Origin: Cryptomeria japonica | Taxonomy: Eukaryota > Streptophyta > Pinopsida > Cupressales > Cupressaceae | Direction: 5' to 3' | NCBI RefSeq assembly: GCF_030272615.1 | Contig: NC_081415.1 | Coordinates: 230,106,803 to 230,170,802, forward strand | Length of the DNA: 64,000 bases | Part shown: in pieces, positions 54,206-64,000 of the stretch | How positions within the stretch are numbered: the stretch's first letter is position 1 | Layout: each line of letters opens with the position of its first letter | Notes under the pieces: model-generated | What the model saw: only the letters and a program-made list of their open reading frames with translations | The model's database searches: none | Told to the model about the DNA's origin: nothing | Program-made: the position numbers and the translations under genes

Positions 54206-55023
54206 TCTTCATCTGATCAGCTATGTTGAAAGGAACACCAACTGACATTAGAGGCGCCTTTGAGGCTACAAGGTCTGCCTTTTCTCTTTGGATGACTTAC
54301 ACCTCCTCCTGCCTCTTGTTCCCTTGCATGGTACTTTGGCTTGTATCATGGACGGCTACATTGGGTGTAGGAGCTTGGGCTGATGTTGAAGGTGACGTAG
54401 CCTCCATGGCTCTCTTCTTTGACCTTGCATACTCCAGCATGGACTCACCATTTTGTTTGGTTCAAACCACATAATTCTACCTCCTGCCAATTGACTAAGG
54501 TAGAATCTCCTTGTAGGTGAGCCTGAGTGCCAACACTAGGCTGATTTGGGTCATATTGTTGGTCAGAAGTGGTTGGCTCATCCTGCACTACTAAAGTTTG
54601 GACAAACCCTACATTTTGGCATGCACCTTGGTTGTGTGGCCGATTGCATGGTTGACACCAATCTTACTCTTGGGCGAGCTTATTTTGCATTTGAACTATC
54701 ACCTTCGAGTTGCTTGCGGTTGTGGGGTTCACACTATTCAATGGCTTGACATTGCTCCATTGGTTTTGCCCTTGAAAGGGTGGCCTATTCTGCTGATAGT
54801 TCTGATTTTGTGCCTGATAAGGTCTGCTATACTGAGTTTGCTGCCTCTTCCGTGCCACCAATTCATTGCCAAAGTTTTGCAATAGAGCCTTGACCTCATG
54901 GAGCTCATTGGAGGATGTAGAGGGTGTGGATGATTGCCCTGCGGGAGCCATGGGGATAGGAGCCAAGGTGGGTTGTTGAGTAGGAGCTTCTAAGAAAAGA
55001 GGCATTGGAAGCTTTGGAGCTAT
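54206..55023 (-). pseudogene. gag: Element F gag, C-terminal part
   Basis: KIAPKLPMPLFLEAPTQQPT at the top, NELHEVKALLQNFGNELVAR, a Gln/Asn-rich basic part, then a TAA (about 54662) followed in frame by the knuckle WCQPCNRPHNQGAC. The gag-protease linker continues to 54206. It joins exactly to the N-terminal part (CLIQAGK) when LTR C is removed. Confidence 0.88.
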
Positions 55024-55464
55024 CTTCCTGTTGTGACGTTTTCACACATCGCACCATTGCAAATGGGGACCCCTGTTTTTTTTTGCTTTTTAGGGTTTGT
55101 TTTTTTTAGGTCTTTTAGGGTTTTGTCAGTTGGCTTTTGCATTTTTGAGTGCTGTCGGGGAGATCAATAGGATAGCAAGTCCGGCTTGAGTGATGTCTTG
55201 ATCTTGAAATTTGGCTAAGTCTGAAAGCCTTGATCCTGAAATTTGGCTAAGTCTGGAATGTCCTGATCCTAAAATTTGGCTAAGTCTGGAATGTCCTGAT
55301 CCTGAAATTTGACTGAGTCTGGAAACTGAAAAACCTCAAAAAACTAGATTTTGCAATATAACTCCCGGAGGTCTGAAACCACTCTCAAACATCCTGAAAG
55401 TATATATGGAATATAACTTAAAGTATAAGAAGGAAGAAAGATAGAAGGAAATGTCACTTATACT

Positions 55465-56585
55465 TTCGCTCCTGTCCTTCACTGAGGATCCAGAGCGAAT
55501 TTCGCTCCTGTCCCTCTCCAAGGGACCAAGGCGAAGCGCTCCTGTCCCTCACCAAGGGACCAGGGCGAAAATACTTATTTGGGCCATTCCTGGCCTTGTT
55601 TGGTTAAATTGAGACATCAAAAGCATGGTGAAGGACGAAATGAGCATGATAGAGCATCCAGACTTGATCAAAGACAATGAAATGATGGAGTTTTTGTCTA
55701 CAAAGGTAAAAGCGCTCCTGTCCCTCACCAAGGGACCAGAGCGATTTTCTTTATATACACATTTTTATACCTTTCTTAGACTTGAACTCTTATTCATGGC
55801 GTGTAACAAGATGATATCTTCCTTAGCCAAGACATTTCAGGGTGAAAAGTGAAGCATTTTGGCCTTGAGGACAAAAGGCGCTCCTGTCCCTCACTGAAGG
55901 ACCGGAGCTTGAATTCCAAATTTGCATTATCCTTGCAAGATTTAAGTGATTTCGCGATTTGAAGAGGTCAAGGGAAGTATGTTTTGCCCGTTGAATATAA
56001 CTTGAGTAGGCTACAAAGAAGAGAATCAACCCAAATGGCAATAGGTGCTCCTGTCCCTCTCCAGGGGACCAGAGCAATTTTCTCACAAGACAAACTTCGG
56101 GCAAAGGCAAAGCAAGTTTTATGTTTGAAATGAATGAAAAGGGGCGTGATTGGTACAATGAAGATAATTTCGAAGGCTAGCAAAACACAAGTAAGCTCAT
56201 AGTTGCAAAATCGCTCCTGTCCCTCTCCAAGGGACCAGAGCGAAATCTTCAAAATGCCTAAGTGCCTAACAATTTGAAATGCTATTTCTTGTTGCCAGGA
56301 CTCAAGATGAAGTGGGGAGTGATGTTCTACGTCTAGAAAGTAATTCGAGGTTGATATGATCAAGAATTTGTGCAATGAACCAAAAGTTGCTCCTGTCCCT
56401 CACCAAGGGACCAGGGTGAAAATGCCTTAAGGCAAGCTCCTTCCAAAGATCACATGAATTGAACTTAAAGTTCCAGATAAAATGCCATTTTGAACATCAA
56501 AGATGAGGTTTTGAACATAAAAAATGAAGGATGGAGGACAAAAATGTAGGAGCGCTCCTGTCCCTCTCCAAGGGACCAGAGCGAA
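55465..56585 (+). repeat. Array of 9 palindromes in LTR C
   Basis: Copies near 55465, 55501, 55537, 55711, 55878, 56046, 56211, 56388 and 56552. The first three are tightly packed, the rest spaced 164-177 bp. Inner arms TCCCT/AGGGA as in LTR B. Confidence 0.93.
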
Positions 56586-57282
56586 GTTATCAAAATTCAT
56601 TATTTTTTGCCTTATTTTAGCAAATCGCACTAGATGCCAAGTTCGCCAAAAAACTTCGAAATTTTTTTAAAAAAATTCTAATTAAATTGGCATTTAATGA
56701 AAAATCGCATAGCATTTAATAATTAATTTTGAGCCTTGGAAAATCGTTTTTTTTATTAATTGAGGCATTTCGAAATTAATTATTATTAATTTAAAATTTA
56801 AAAGAAGAGCGCTTGAGGTATCATTTTTTATTGCTTAATTAAGTCGGCCTCTTCCTTTTTAGTTTTATTTATTTTTTTGGCCTATTTTCATCAAGTCGGC
56901 CTATGGGGAGGTGAAATGGTGAGCGCTCTATATATTTGGGGTGTGTTTTTCATTATTCAAATCATTCACTCATTGTTTCAAGTGCGATTTGGAGAAGCAA
57001 GGAAGGAGGTGCGAAATCTAGCTTGTGTGGAGCGAATTTCTACCAAGTGTGGAGACTAAGGAAGGCGAAATTCATCTTGAAGGCTATTGGAGAGGCGTAT
57101 TTCTTGCTAGATTGGAGGATAAATTCCAGATGTTTTGGAGGTGTTGAAGGCTAGAGGTGGTGGAGTTGATGCTTGTGAAGACTAAAGGGGGCGCATTTTG
57201 CTAAAGGGAGTCTTGATCTACATTTTGCCTAGCGAATTCTCCTATTTTTGCATCATTTTTTAGAATTAATTCCCAAGTGGAG

Positions 57283-57462
57283 GTATGGCGTAATCACCTT
57301 GGCACCATTTTTGAAGATTTAAATTTTGCTTTGAAAATCCTAAATTAGGAAATGATAACTCAAGATTTATCATGAGGTATCCTAATTAAAATCTTGAATC
57401 TTCCTTTTAAAGTTTAATTTTTAGATTTCAAGATATATTACTAATTTTGAAATGTTGTGTAG
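57283..57462 (+). other. Candidate intron in LTR C
   Basis: GAG|GTATGGC ... TTACTAATTTTGAAATG, TTGTGTAG|GTATCAAG. 180 bp. Downstream, ATGGCGACTCC at 57471 opens a short frame whose DDQARTRA stretch is shared with LTR B. Confidence 0.55.
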
Positions 57463-57937
57463 GTATCAAGATGGCGACTCCAAAGCCCGGAGGATCTACA
57501 AGTCGGCAGGTTCTCATCAAGGACGATCAAGCAAGGACAAGGGCGACCTCCTCCAGCCTAGCATCGACAAGGACGGCCTTCTTTGGACTAACGTCATCAA
57601 GGGCGACCTTCTCCAATCCAGTATTCCAAGGCAGGGTACATCAATCATCCTGCACATCAAGGACACAAGAAGTTAGAACAAGGGTTCGTTGAAGAAGCAG
57701 ATAGTTCCAGATGAATTAATTAAAGCTAGCTTCTCAACAACATCAAGTTGAATATTTACCAAGTTACAAGTGTCAGACGAGGTGGCATCCTAGTCATCAC
57801 TTCTCCAGTCAATGTGGTCCACCTCAGCATGTCCAGATTCAATGTACCTAACTCATGGAAGGTGGCACAAACTCCGATGTACCTACCCCAGCTATCCATT
57901 GGTCGATTTTTCCAGAGAGGACATGTGTCCAAGCAAT

Positions 57938-58078
57938 ACAATTTTATCATTGGTCAAGCATTAAATGATATGTAATGGTTGTAACAAACCCTAATTAGGG
58001 TTTTCATTGTAAAATCTTGGCCATTGATCTTGAATTGATCTAAGCCATCGAATTGTATTGAGGGCACTATATAAGCCC
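57938..58078 (+). promoter_or_regulatory. Main promoter block (P2) of LTR C
   Basis: ATCATTGGTCAAGC, perfect AAACCCTAATTAGGGTTT at 57986-58003, TATA CACTATATAAGCCC at 58066-58079. Confidence 0.75.
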
Positions 58079-58955
58079 TGGCATTTCATTTTGTAAAGGA
58101 GATATAATAGAATAAGAGTTGGAAGCAGTTAGAAAGGAGTTAGTGAATAGAGAGTAGTTAGCTAGTTGATAGAATAGCAATTAGAGTAGAGAGAGAAGGC
58201 AAAGATTGTTGCCAAGATGTTGTTGTAAAAGACTTGTAACTTCATTGAAGAAATGGTGAAATCTATGGGTCGATTCGACAATTTGCATGGTCTTTATACT
58301 TCTCATGTTTGATTTCATGTTATTAGATGAGTGGAAGAAATGTGTTTGATTGATGGTGAAATTCGTATATCCATACTACTAGCAGTTTGTTGATTGCAGA
58401 CTTGCCTTGTTTAGTCAACTGGAATCATTCAGCTTAAGCTTAACTTCAGTTGTCGCTTCTTTATTGATATGCATCAACCTGATGGTGTCTATGCCTGCAG
58501 TGATGATTTGAACATCATAAAGCTTTCCTTCGAAGATCGCACTAACCTTGTGGAGATGGTCCTGGGATGTCAAAACAAGACTTAGTTAGAATTCCATCAA
58601 AGATCATTCATTGCTCTTACATTCTTAGTGTTAGGATTAGATCCTTTCCTCGCCCTCATCTTTTTTCCTTTTTTTTAATCAAAGCTAGTAAGATCCCGTG
58701 TTCCAGCAATATTCAAAGCAGATCAGACATTCAATCATCAAATGTAAGTCCCCTTGTGATTCCAGCAAATCACATCATACCACAGAGAGCTTCTCCACAC
58801 GTAGAGACCCTACATACAAGAACCTTGAAGTCATCCTGATTGATCCTTTTCCGCGATATCTTCAGCAATCAAAGGCTTTATTCAAGAGAGGATAAGGTAC
58901 CTTTAGGTATTTTATTCTGTGTTTGATAGTGTACAAAATACACGTCAACACTTCC

Positions 58956-59845
58956 CAGCCTGAATCAAACAATTTTCTGCTCTTATGCCTATGTCATATG
59001 CACCCGGTAGAGAGGCTCCACCCACTGATTGTACCATGACAACTATATCGTTGTTGAGAGCTCTAAGATAATACAAGAAGGCATGATTTGGAGATGGCTT
59101 CACTAGAGCAGGAATTCTATTCCATGTCTTATGGAATCTGAAATTGAAATCTCCCATGAACTCGTGGGGTGCCCTCTTGATCGTAGTCAACTGCTCCACA
59201 AGTGATAGGTGATCATTTTTGTCTTCAAAATGGTTGCACAACCTCTCCCCCAATTCATCCCAATTGTGAATGGAGTTGGACGACAACCATCTATACCACT
59301 GCAAAGCTTTGCCTTTCAAAGATGTGGCAAAGAGTCTGACAACAACATCATCCTGAGTGATATTATGGACGGAACAGATGTTTGCAATGTCTTGAATGTG
59401 CTCAATGGGCGTAGTAGTTGTCTCACCAGTGAAGTATGGTATACTCTTCAAATGCAGCCACTGGTATGTCACTCCATTGAGTCAAAATAAGAGGACTCCC
59501 CCCATTGAAGGTAACGAAAACCTGATTTCTAGCCATGCAAAACAATGGTCTATTGATATGAGTGGTGGGAGCCCTTGATAGTAATGGTCTTGTAAATGGA
59601 GGAGTAGAACGAGACCTGGGAGATGGAGTGTTTACAACCTTAACACCCTTGACTGGTGACAATGAAGGTTTACCTCTCCGCCTTCTAGAATCTGTAGATG
59701 GGAGCTCTATGAATTTGAAACTGCCTCTAGAAGACGCCCTTGTATGAATTCTGGGCATGAAATCAATAACCTGCCTGAGTGAGAGACTGGACTGGCAAGC
59801 AAAGACCTTGGAACCTGGGGGTTCCGGATGTCTGGTCCTAAGCAC
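58956..59845 (-). pseudogene. gag: Element F gag, N-terminal part
   Basis: A basic Ser/Arg/Pro-rich start (from 59845; the likely gag ATG is 59536, MARNQVFVTFNGG), a one-base frame change near 59470, then YQWLHLKSIPYFTGETTTTP, VVRLFATSLKGKALQWYRWL and WDELGERLCNHFEDKND, the typical Retrotrans_gag core. It ends at CLIQAGK where LTR C is inserted. Confidence 0.9.
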
Positions 59846-59975
59846 CTCGGAACCTGGGGGTTCTAGACTTCCGAAGTAGCGGTCCTAGGAATTTCGAAAC
59901 CTGGGGGTTTCGGGGTCCCAGGGTTGAGATGGTTCCACTGACTTTGGAACCTGGAGACCTCGGGGTTCCGAAGTA
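59800..59975 (-). repeat. Palindromes in the element F leader
   Basis: Four to five copies of GGAACCTGGGGGTTCC-type palindromes (near 59811, 59849, 59898 and 59945), related to the units in the F LTR but located inside the element between primer site and gag core. Confidence 0.8.
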
Positions 59976-60100
59976 AGGAACAAATCATGTGCAAAAGACC
60001 AGTCTTGTGAGCAAAGTCGCCAAGTGCTTGAAGATGACTACCTCCAAAGGCTAAGATGCCAAGAAGAACACTGCATCCTTAGCATGTATGTCGAAATTAA

Positions 60101-60118
60101 GTCCCACAGGGCATGCCA
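60101..60118 (-). other. Element F primer-binding site
   Basis: Minus-strand TGGCATGCCCTGTGGGAC, 5 nt from the 5' LTR. It begins TGG as primer sites do; the tRNA is not identified. Confidence 0.55.
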
Positions 60119-60123
60119 AAAAT

Positions 60124-62294
60124 TGTTAACACAAGCTCGCACCCTTGCTGAGCTATCAACTCAGCAACCTTGTGCAACATGGAGACAACCCCGAAGTGTG
60201 GGACCTTGTGCAAGGGGGTTGAATCTCCAGAGAAGGTCGACTTCCTTCTCAATCCAAGTGCAGGTGTTGAACCAACTCAACACTTCAAAACTAATTCCTA
60301 AGCCTATCCTAACAAATTGCATAGGTAAAGGGAAGAGAGAATGCTTGAAATAGAATAAGGTGATGCACCAAGAAGAGATTGTTCCTCTCCCCGCCTGAAA
60401 TGGCACAAGGAATCAACTGAAATACCCAAGAGATGCACAAACTTCAATTGCATGAGTGACCCAAATGCATGTGTGGAGGTTAGAATTTTCTAAGTGTCAA
60501 GAGGGGAGAAGGATTCCCACAAGCCACACTCAGAAAAAACAAGTTAACACAACATATATGGAGAGAAGAGCCACAAAACATACACCTATGATGAAGGTAA
60601 GAAAATATACACAGCATGCATAAGTTGAAGGAAGGCAAGAATGTAATTCCAATTCATTCAAAGGCCAAAGGCCAAACTTATAATTGCATAAATGCAAGAT
60701 AAATACAAGAGAAGTGGGAAAGCATAGAAGAGCTCAAGCTAGCAGGGAGAGAACCCTTTACAACTATGTTACCCCAAGTTTCCGGGACGGGGACGGCAAG
60801 GGACGACAGGACGAGTTTCCGGGACGACAAATTTTATTGCCAATTTTGGGGACGGCGGGGGCCATCAAAGGGGACAGCTATATAAAATATAGGAAAAATT
60901 TAAAATATATAGTGAAATTTTAAATGTTCATATGAAAAATAGATAAAGCATGTATATATACATTATATTCATATGAAAACATGGATAAAGCAAGTATATG
61001 TACATTATAGAACCTTAACATACCACATTTGTGTTCAGAATTGATTGTCAATACTCAATATGCATTCATAATTGAAAATACATTGTCAATATGCCAACAC
61101 TTGTTTGCATGTAGTTCATTGTTTATTTCTGGTTGAAGGATATTTTGATAGTCTTCCATTTCTATTATGACCTACAACCGCTTCTTTATGCACTACAAAG
61201 TTTTGGATGTTTGTGAAATTCTATACCAAGCTGTTATTCATATTTTTGAGTGCTTTTGGCTATGATTCAAACTTGTTTACCTTTCATAATTGTGAAAAGT
61301 CCAATATTGCAGACCTACAACCACTTTTTTACGCACTACCGCGTTCTAAGTGTTTGTGAAATTTATTACCCGATTGTTGTTCATTATTTCTAAGTGCTTT
61401 TGGAAGTGATTCAAACATGTTTACCCATCATATTAATGAAAATCCAATTTTATAGACCTATAATAAAATAAAAAAATGATTTTTTGAGCATTTGAGTCTT
61501 TTTTGGTTTTTTAATTGTGTTGGGAAAAGGGGAACGGCTGGCCGTCCCCGGGACAATTAGGGGACGGGGGGACGTCCCCAAACCATATTGGGGATGGGGG
61601 GACGTTCCCTTTGAGAGTCACTGTCGTCCCCAAGTTTCCAAGACGTTTCCCACAAATTTTGCAATTTTGGGGACGACGGGGGACGTCCCCAAGTCCCCGA
61701 AACGTCCCCAGTACAGGGACAAGGGATTTTAACCCGGGGGACGCGTCCCTAGGTTACAATGAGGCTTAACAACCTTTATATAGAAAAAATGGTTACAAGG
61801 GTGATCATGACCCCTGCTTGTCAGTCTGGAAGTGCAAGGAAGTGCATGCACTTGACTTGTACATGCAAGCAACCTAGCCATACCCACAAAGGGCACTCCT
61901 GAGAAGGTGGATTGACTAAACTTCCAAAGTCAGACATGACATAAGTCACCAAGCATGGCCCCGTACCTCCCTTGATGGAAATCCGGCCAAAACATTTAAT
62001 GCACCCTTGTGGCTCCACAAAACAAAGTGCACAAGTCACCAAAACTGTCGGAGCATTAAAATCCTTGAGTGTCGATCATGCCATCCGGAAGTGTTGCCAG
62101 TCGGAAGGAAGCTCGGACTCCCGAAGTGAGGAAGACAAGGGAAGGAACAAGGAACTTCGGAACCTTGGGGTTCCAGAGTTCCGGGATAGGAGAAGCTTAA
62201 GAGGTGAAAGAAAGGGAGGCTAGGAATGCTGGTCCATAGAACGTATCTCCGATCGGTTCTTGCCGATGGACCAAGGTGTCACAAAATGACAACA
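60124..62294 (-). repeat. Element F 5' LTR
   Basis: Direct repeat of 46352-48013, but with the 1-kb insertion 60764-61759 and a deletion of most of the palindrome array (only about 62151-62184 remains). Minus-strand TATA at 61773-61783. Confidence 0.9.
60764..61759. mobile_element. Unclassified 1-kb insertion with GGGGACG-rich ends
   Basis: Absent from the sister LTR, where CCCTTTACAA reads straight into TGAGGCTTAAC. The flanking TTACAA (60758-60763 and 61754-61759) looks like a 6-bp target duplication. GC-rich ends full of GGGGACG/CGTCCCC enclose an AT-rich middle without a coding frame. A phrase GCAATTTTGGGGACG-like occurs directly repeated near both ends. Terminal inverted repeats are weak. 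A non-autonomous DNA transposon is the best guess. Confidence 0.6.
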
Positions 62295-64000
62295 GTTTCT
62301 TCGAAGTCAATACCTTCCACTTGAGCATACCCTTTGCAAACTAACCTTGCTTTATGTCGGATTATTTTGCCTTCTTCATTCATCTTGTTCCGGTAGACCC
62401 ACTTGGTACCTGACATTATTGTCTATCGGTCTAGGAACAAGTTCCCAAGTTTGATTTTTCTCAATTTGTTTCCGCTCTTCATCCATGGCATCTATCCACT
62501 TTTCATTTTTGCTAGCTTCATCAAAATTTTTGGGCTCAAGTTCTGTCATGAGGCTGAAATTTACCTGCTCTTCATTCCGGGCCAGTCTCCTTCTGGTCTG
62601 CACACCTTCATTTTTATCTCCTATGATCTGTTCTTCCGGATGGTTCTTCTGCACATACCGGTTGGAGTTCCTACTTGGTGCTTCTTCCACTGGTCCATTG
62701 TCAAATTGATTTTCATGCTCATCATTTGAAAAATAAATATAGGGTGTCGGTGCAGATTCTTTCTTATGTAGGTCTTCATCTATTCTCACATTTATACTAT
62801 TAACCATTTTTCTCAATTTCTTGTTGTAGCATTTGTAGGCTTTGCTATTGGTTGAGTAACCCAAGAGGATTCCTTCATCACTCTGGGAATCAAAGCTTCC
62901 TAATCTATGAGCATCTCTCTTGATGAAACACTTACTTCCAAACACTCTAAAATGCTTGAGTGATGGTTTCCGATCATACCATAACTCATAAGGGGTCATT
63001 CTACTGTTCACTCTTAGCCGTACCCAGTTTAATGTATAGACAGCAGTATGAGCTGCTTCCTTCCAATATGTATCCAGTATGCTGGCCTCATTCAACATTG
63101 TTCTATCCATTTCCTTCACTATCCTATTCTTCCTTTCTACCACACCATTCTGTCATGGTGTTCTTGTTGCTGAATACTGTCTCCGGATTCCATGTTTCTC
63201 ATAGTAGTCAATAAACTCATTTGAAGAATATTCTCCACCCCAGTCTGATCTTAAACACTTTAACCAGTGTGCACTATCATTTTCAATCATCCTTCTAAAA
63301 ATCTTGAATCTTTCAAATGCATGTGATTTTTCATGCAAAAATGTCACCCAAGTCATCCTTGAGTAGTCATCAATGAATAACATGAAGTATCTCTCACCGG
63401 TCAGAGCCCTTGTCCTTGTTGGTCCACACAAATCTATATGTACTAACTCTAGAGGTCTTGAGGTATTATACTCTTTTGTTTTGCAACTCACTTTGATTTG
63501 CTTGCCTCTGATGCATTCATCACAAAAAGTACTTGCCGGTTTAGTTATTTGTGGAATATTTCTCACATACCGGTTTTTACTTATCTTCACTAGATTATCA
63601 AAATTCACATGACCTAATCTTCGGTGCCACAACCAACTTTCATCAACCTATCCCATCATGCATTGGGGCTCATAGCATTCCTTCAGATTGTAGACATTTC
63701 CATCTGTCCTCTTTCCTTCGGCTACAACCTGACGAGTACTCTGCTTGCTTATCTGACAACCGGTGGAGTGAAATGTGAACTTGTACCCTTTGTCACACAT
63801 CTGACTTACACTTAGCAGATTATGCTTTAGTCCTTCCACAGTACACATCATGAGCCTTGAGATAGAGGAGTTTCACCAAACCGAACAGAACCACCATTCC
63901 AATCATCAAGCTTGATAAACTTTTTCTTATCTCCGGTCATGTGATTTGAGAAGGCACTATCTACTACCCATAGATTCCTTCTTTCAGCATGTAGAGCAGT
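62295..64000 (-). pseudogene. pol: Copia G pol 5' part: protease, integrase, RT start
   Basis: From the window end downward: protease-like WVVDSAFSNHMTGDKKKF (the usual DSG reads DSA), GLKHNLLSVSQMCDKGYKFT, then integrase with the HHCC site (MWHRRLGHVNFDNL ... CDECIRGKQ), D in LVHIDLCGP, D in LRSDWGGEY and E in the ERKNR motif (MVERKNRIVKEM) just after a frame break at about 63150. Then TPYELWYDRKPSLKHFRVFG, a variable linker, and the RT start (KNQTWELVPRP) up to VEGIDFEET, where element F is inserted. Several frame breaks; inactive. Confidence 0.92.

Larger units (their letters stand above)
52378..54206. repeat. Identical 123-bp direct repeats flanking an LTR-like insertion
   Basis: 52378-52500 and 54084-54206 appear identical over 123 bp (TGCCTTTCCACTGACTGCTG ... 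GAGGTTGGCCTT). They encode the gag-protease linker of element F (minus strand, LNVTIWEALSIPSQRDLFKE). Only one copy belongs to F; the other was created together with the intervening 52501-54083. Confidence 0.92.
55029..58950 (+). mobile_element. Solo LTR C of the element-A family
   Basis: 3922 bp from TGTTGTGACG to ACGTCAACA, with perfect TSD CTTCC at 55024-55028 and 58951-58955. It interrupts gag of element F between CLIQAGK and IAPKLPM. More similar to LTR B than to LTR A. Confidence 0.95.
46352..62294 (-). mobile_element. Element F: decayed Tat-like Ty3/gypsy inserted in copia RT
   Basis: LTRs at 46352-48013 and 60124-62294, TSD GTTTT (46347-46351) / GTTTC (62295-62299). Taking it out rejoins copia coding sequence (VEGIDFEET + FAPVARLEAI), which independently confirms the borders. 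Minus-strand order: 5' LTR, primer site, leader with palindromes, gag (split by LTR C), protease (after a 123-bp duplication and insertion), archaeal-type RNase H, RT, degenerate RNase H, integrase, 3' LTR. Same domain order as element A but a different LTR family. Confidence 0.92.
39413..64000 (-). mobile_element. Element G: Ty1/copia element, cut by window end
   Basis: Minus-strand copia. 3' LTR 39413-44932 (with LTR B inside), polypurine tract, RT/RNase H remnants 45172-46351, element F inserted, then RT start, integrase and protease from 62295 to the window end. Its gag and 5' LTR lie beyond 64000. Pol is frameshifted and partly deleted, so the copy is dead. Confidence 0.9.

Noticed and set aside
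1-64000. Bacterial or phage-type system, rRNA or tRNA genes
   Set aside because: No such motifs seen; tRNA similarity is limited to primer-binding sites.

Overview
The window is nuclear DNA of a seed plant with a large, repeat-rich genome; a conifer or other gymnosperm is plausible, but no species can be named from the sequence. No convincing single-copy host gene is present. Nearly all of it is LTR retrotransposons inserted into one another: Ty3/gypsy elements with plant-type primer sites, a chromodomain chromovirus, Tat/Athila-like pol genes with an archaeal-type RNase H, and a Ty1/copia element. Several insertions can be delimited to the base because their 5-bp target duplications (TSDs) survive.

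Left half. Bases 1-3676 are unclassified. An old LTR (here LTR-E) begins near 3677 and ends near 36567. It is split by four insertions: T1 (3687-9558, TSD GTGAC), a minus-strand element with gag and protease but no reverse transcriptase; element A (11411-21882, TSD CATTG), with a 5.1-kb 5' LTR, decayed gag-pol and an aberrant 3' end; element D (23063-31873, TSD AAGAA), a young chromovirus with an intact gag-pol frame and 1966-bp LTRs; and a solo-LTR-like insertion H (32491-35625).

Right half. After a 2.8-kb stretch with a tandem repeat of about 350 bp, a minus-strand copia element G runs from 39413 past the window end. Its 3' LTR holds solo LTR B (39423-43693, TSD CAAAT). Its RT region is split by element F (46352-62294, TSD GTTTT/GTTTC), a decayed minus-strand Tat-like element. 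F in turn holds solo LTR C (55029-58950, TSD CTTCC), an LTR-like insertion flanked by identical 123-bp direct repeats (52378-54206) and a 1-kb GC-ended insertion (60764-61759).

The most interesting pattern is that LTRs or internal spacers of several unrelated elements (A/B/C family, D, F, H, the insertion at 52501, and T1) carry arrays of short imperfect palindromes. Their arms differ from copy to copy or between subfamilies in compensating ways. In the A/B/C family the palindromes recur about every 165-177 bp, close to a nucleosome repeat. The same LTRs share a CCAAT/double telo-box/TATA promoter block and a conserved intron-like segment downstream of a second, upstream TATA box.
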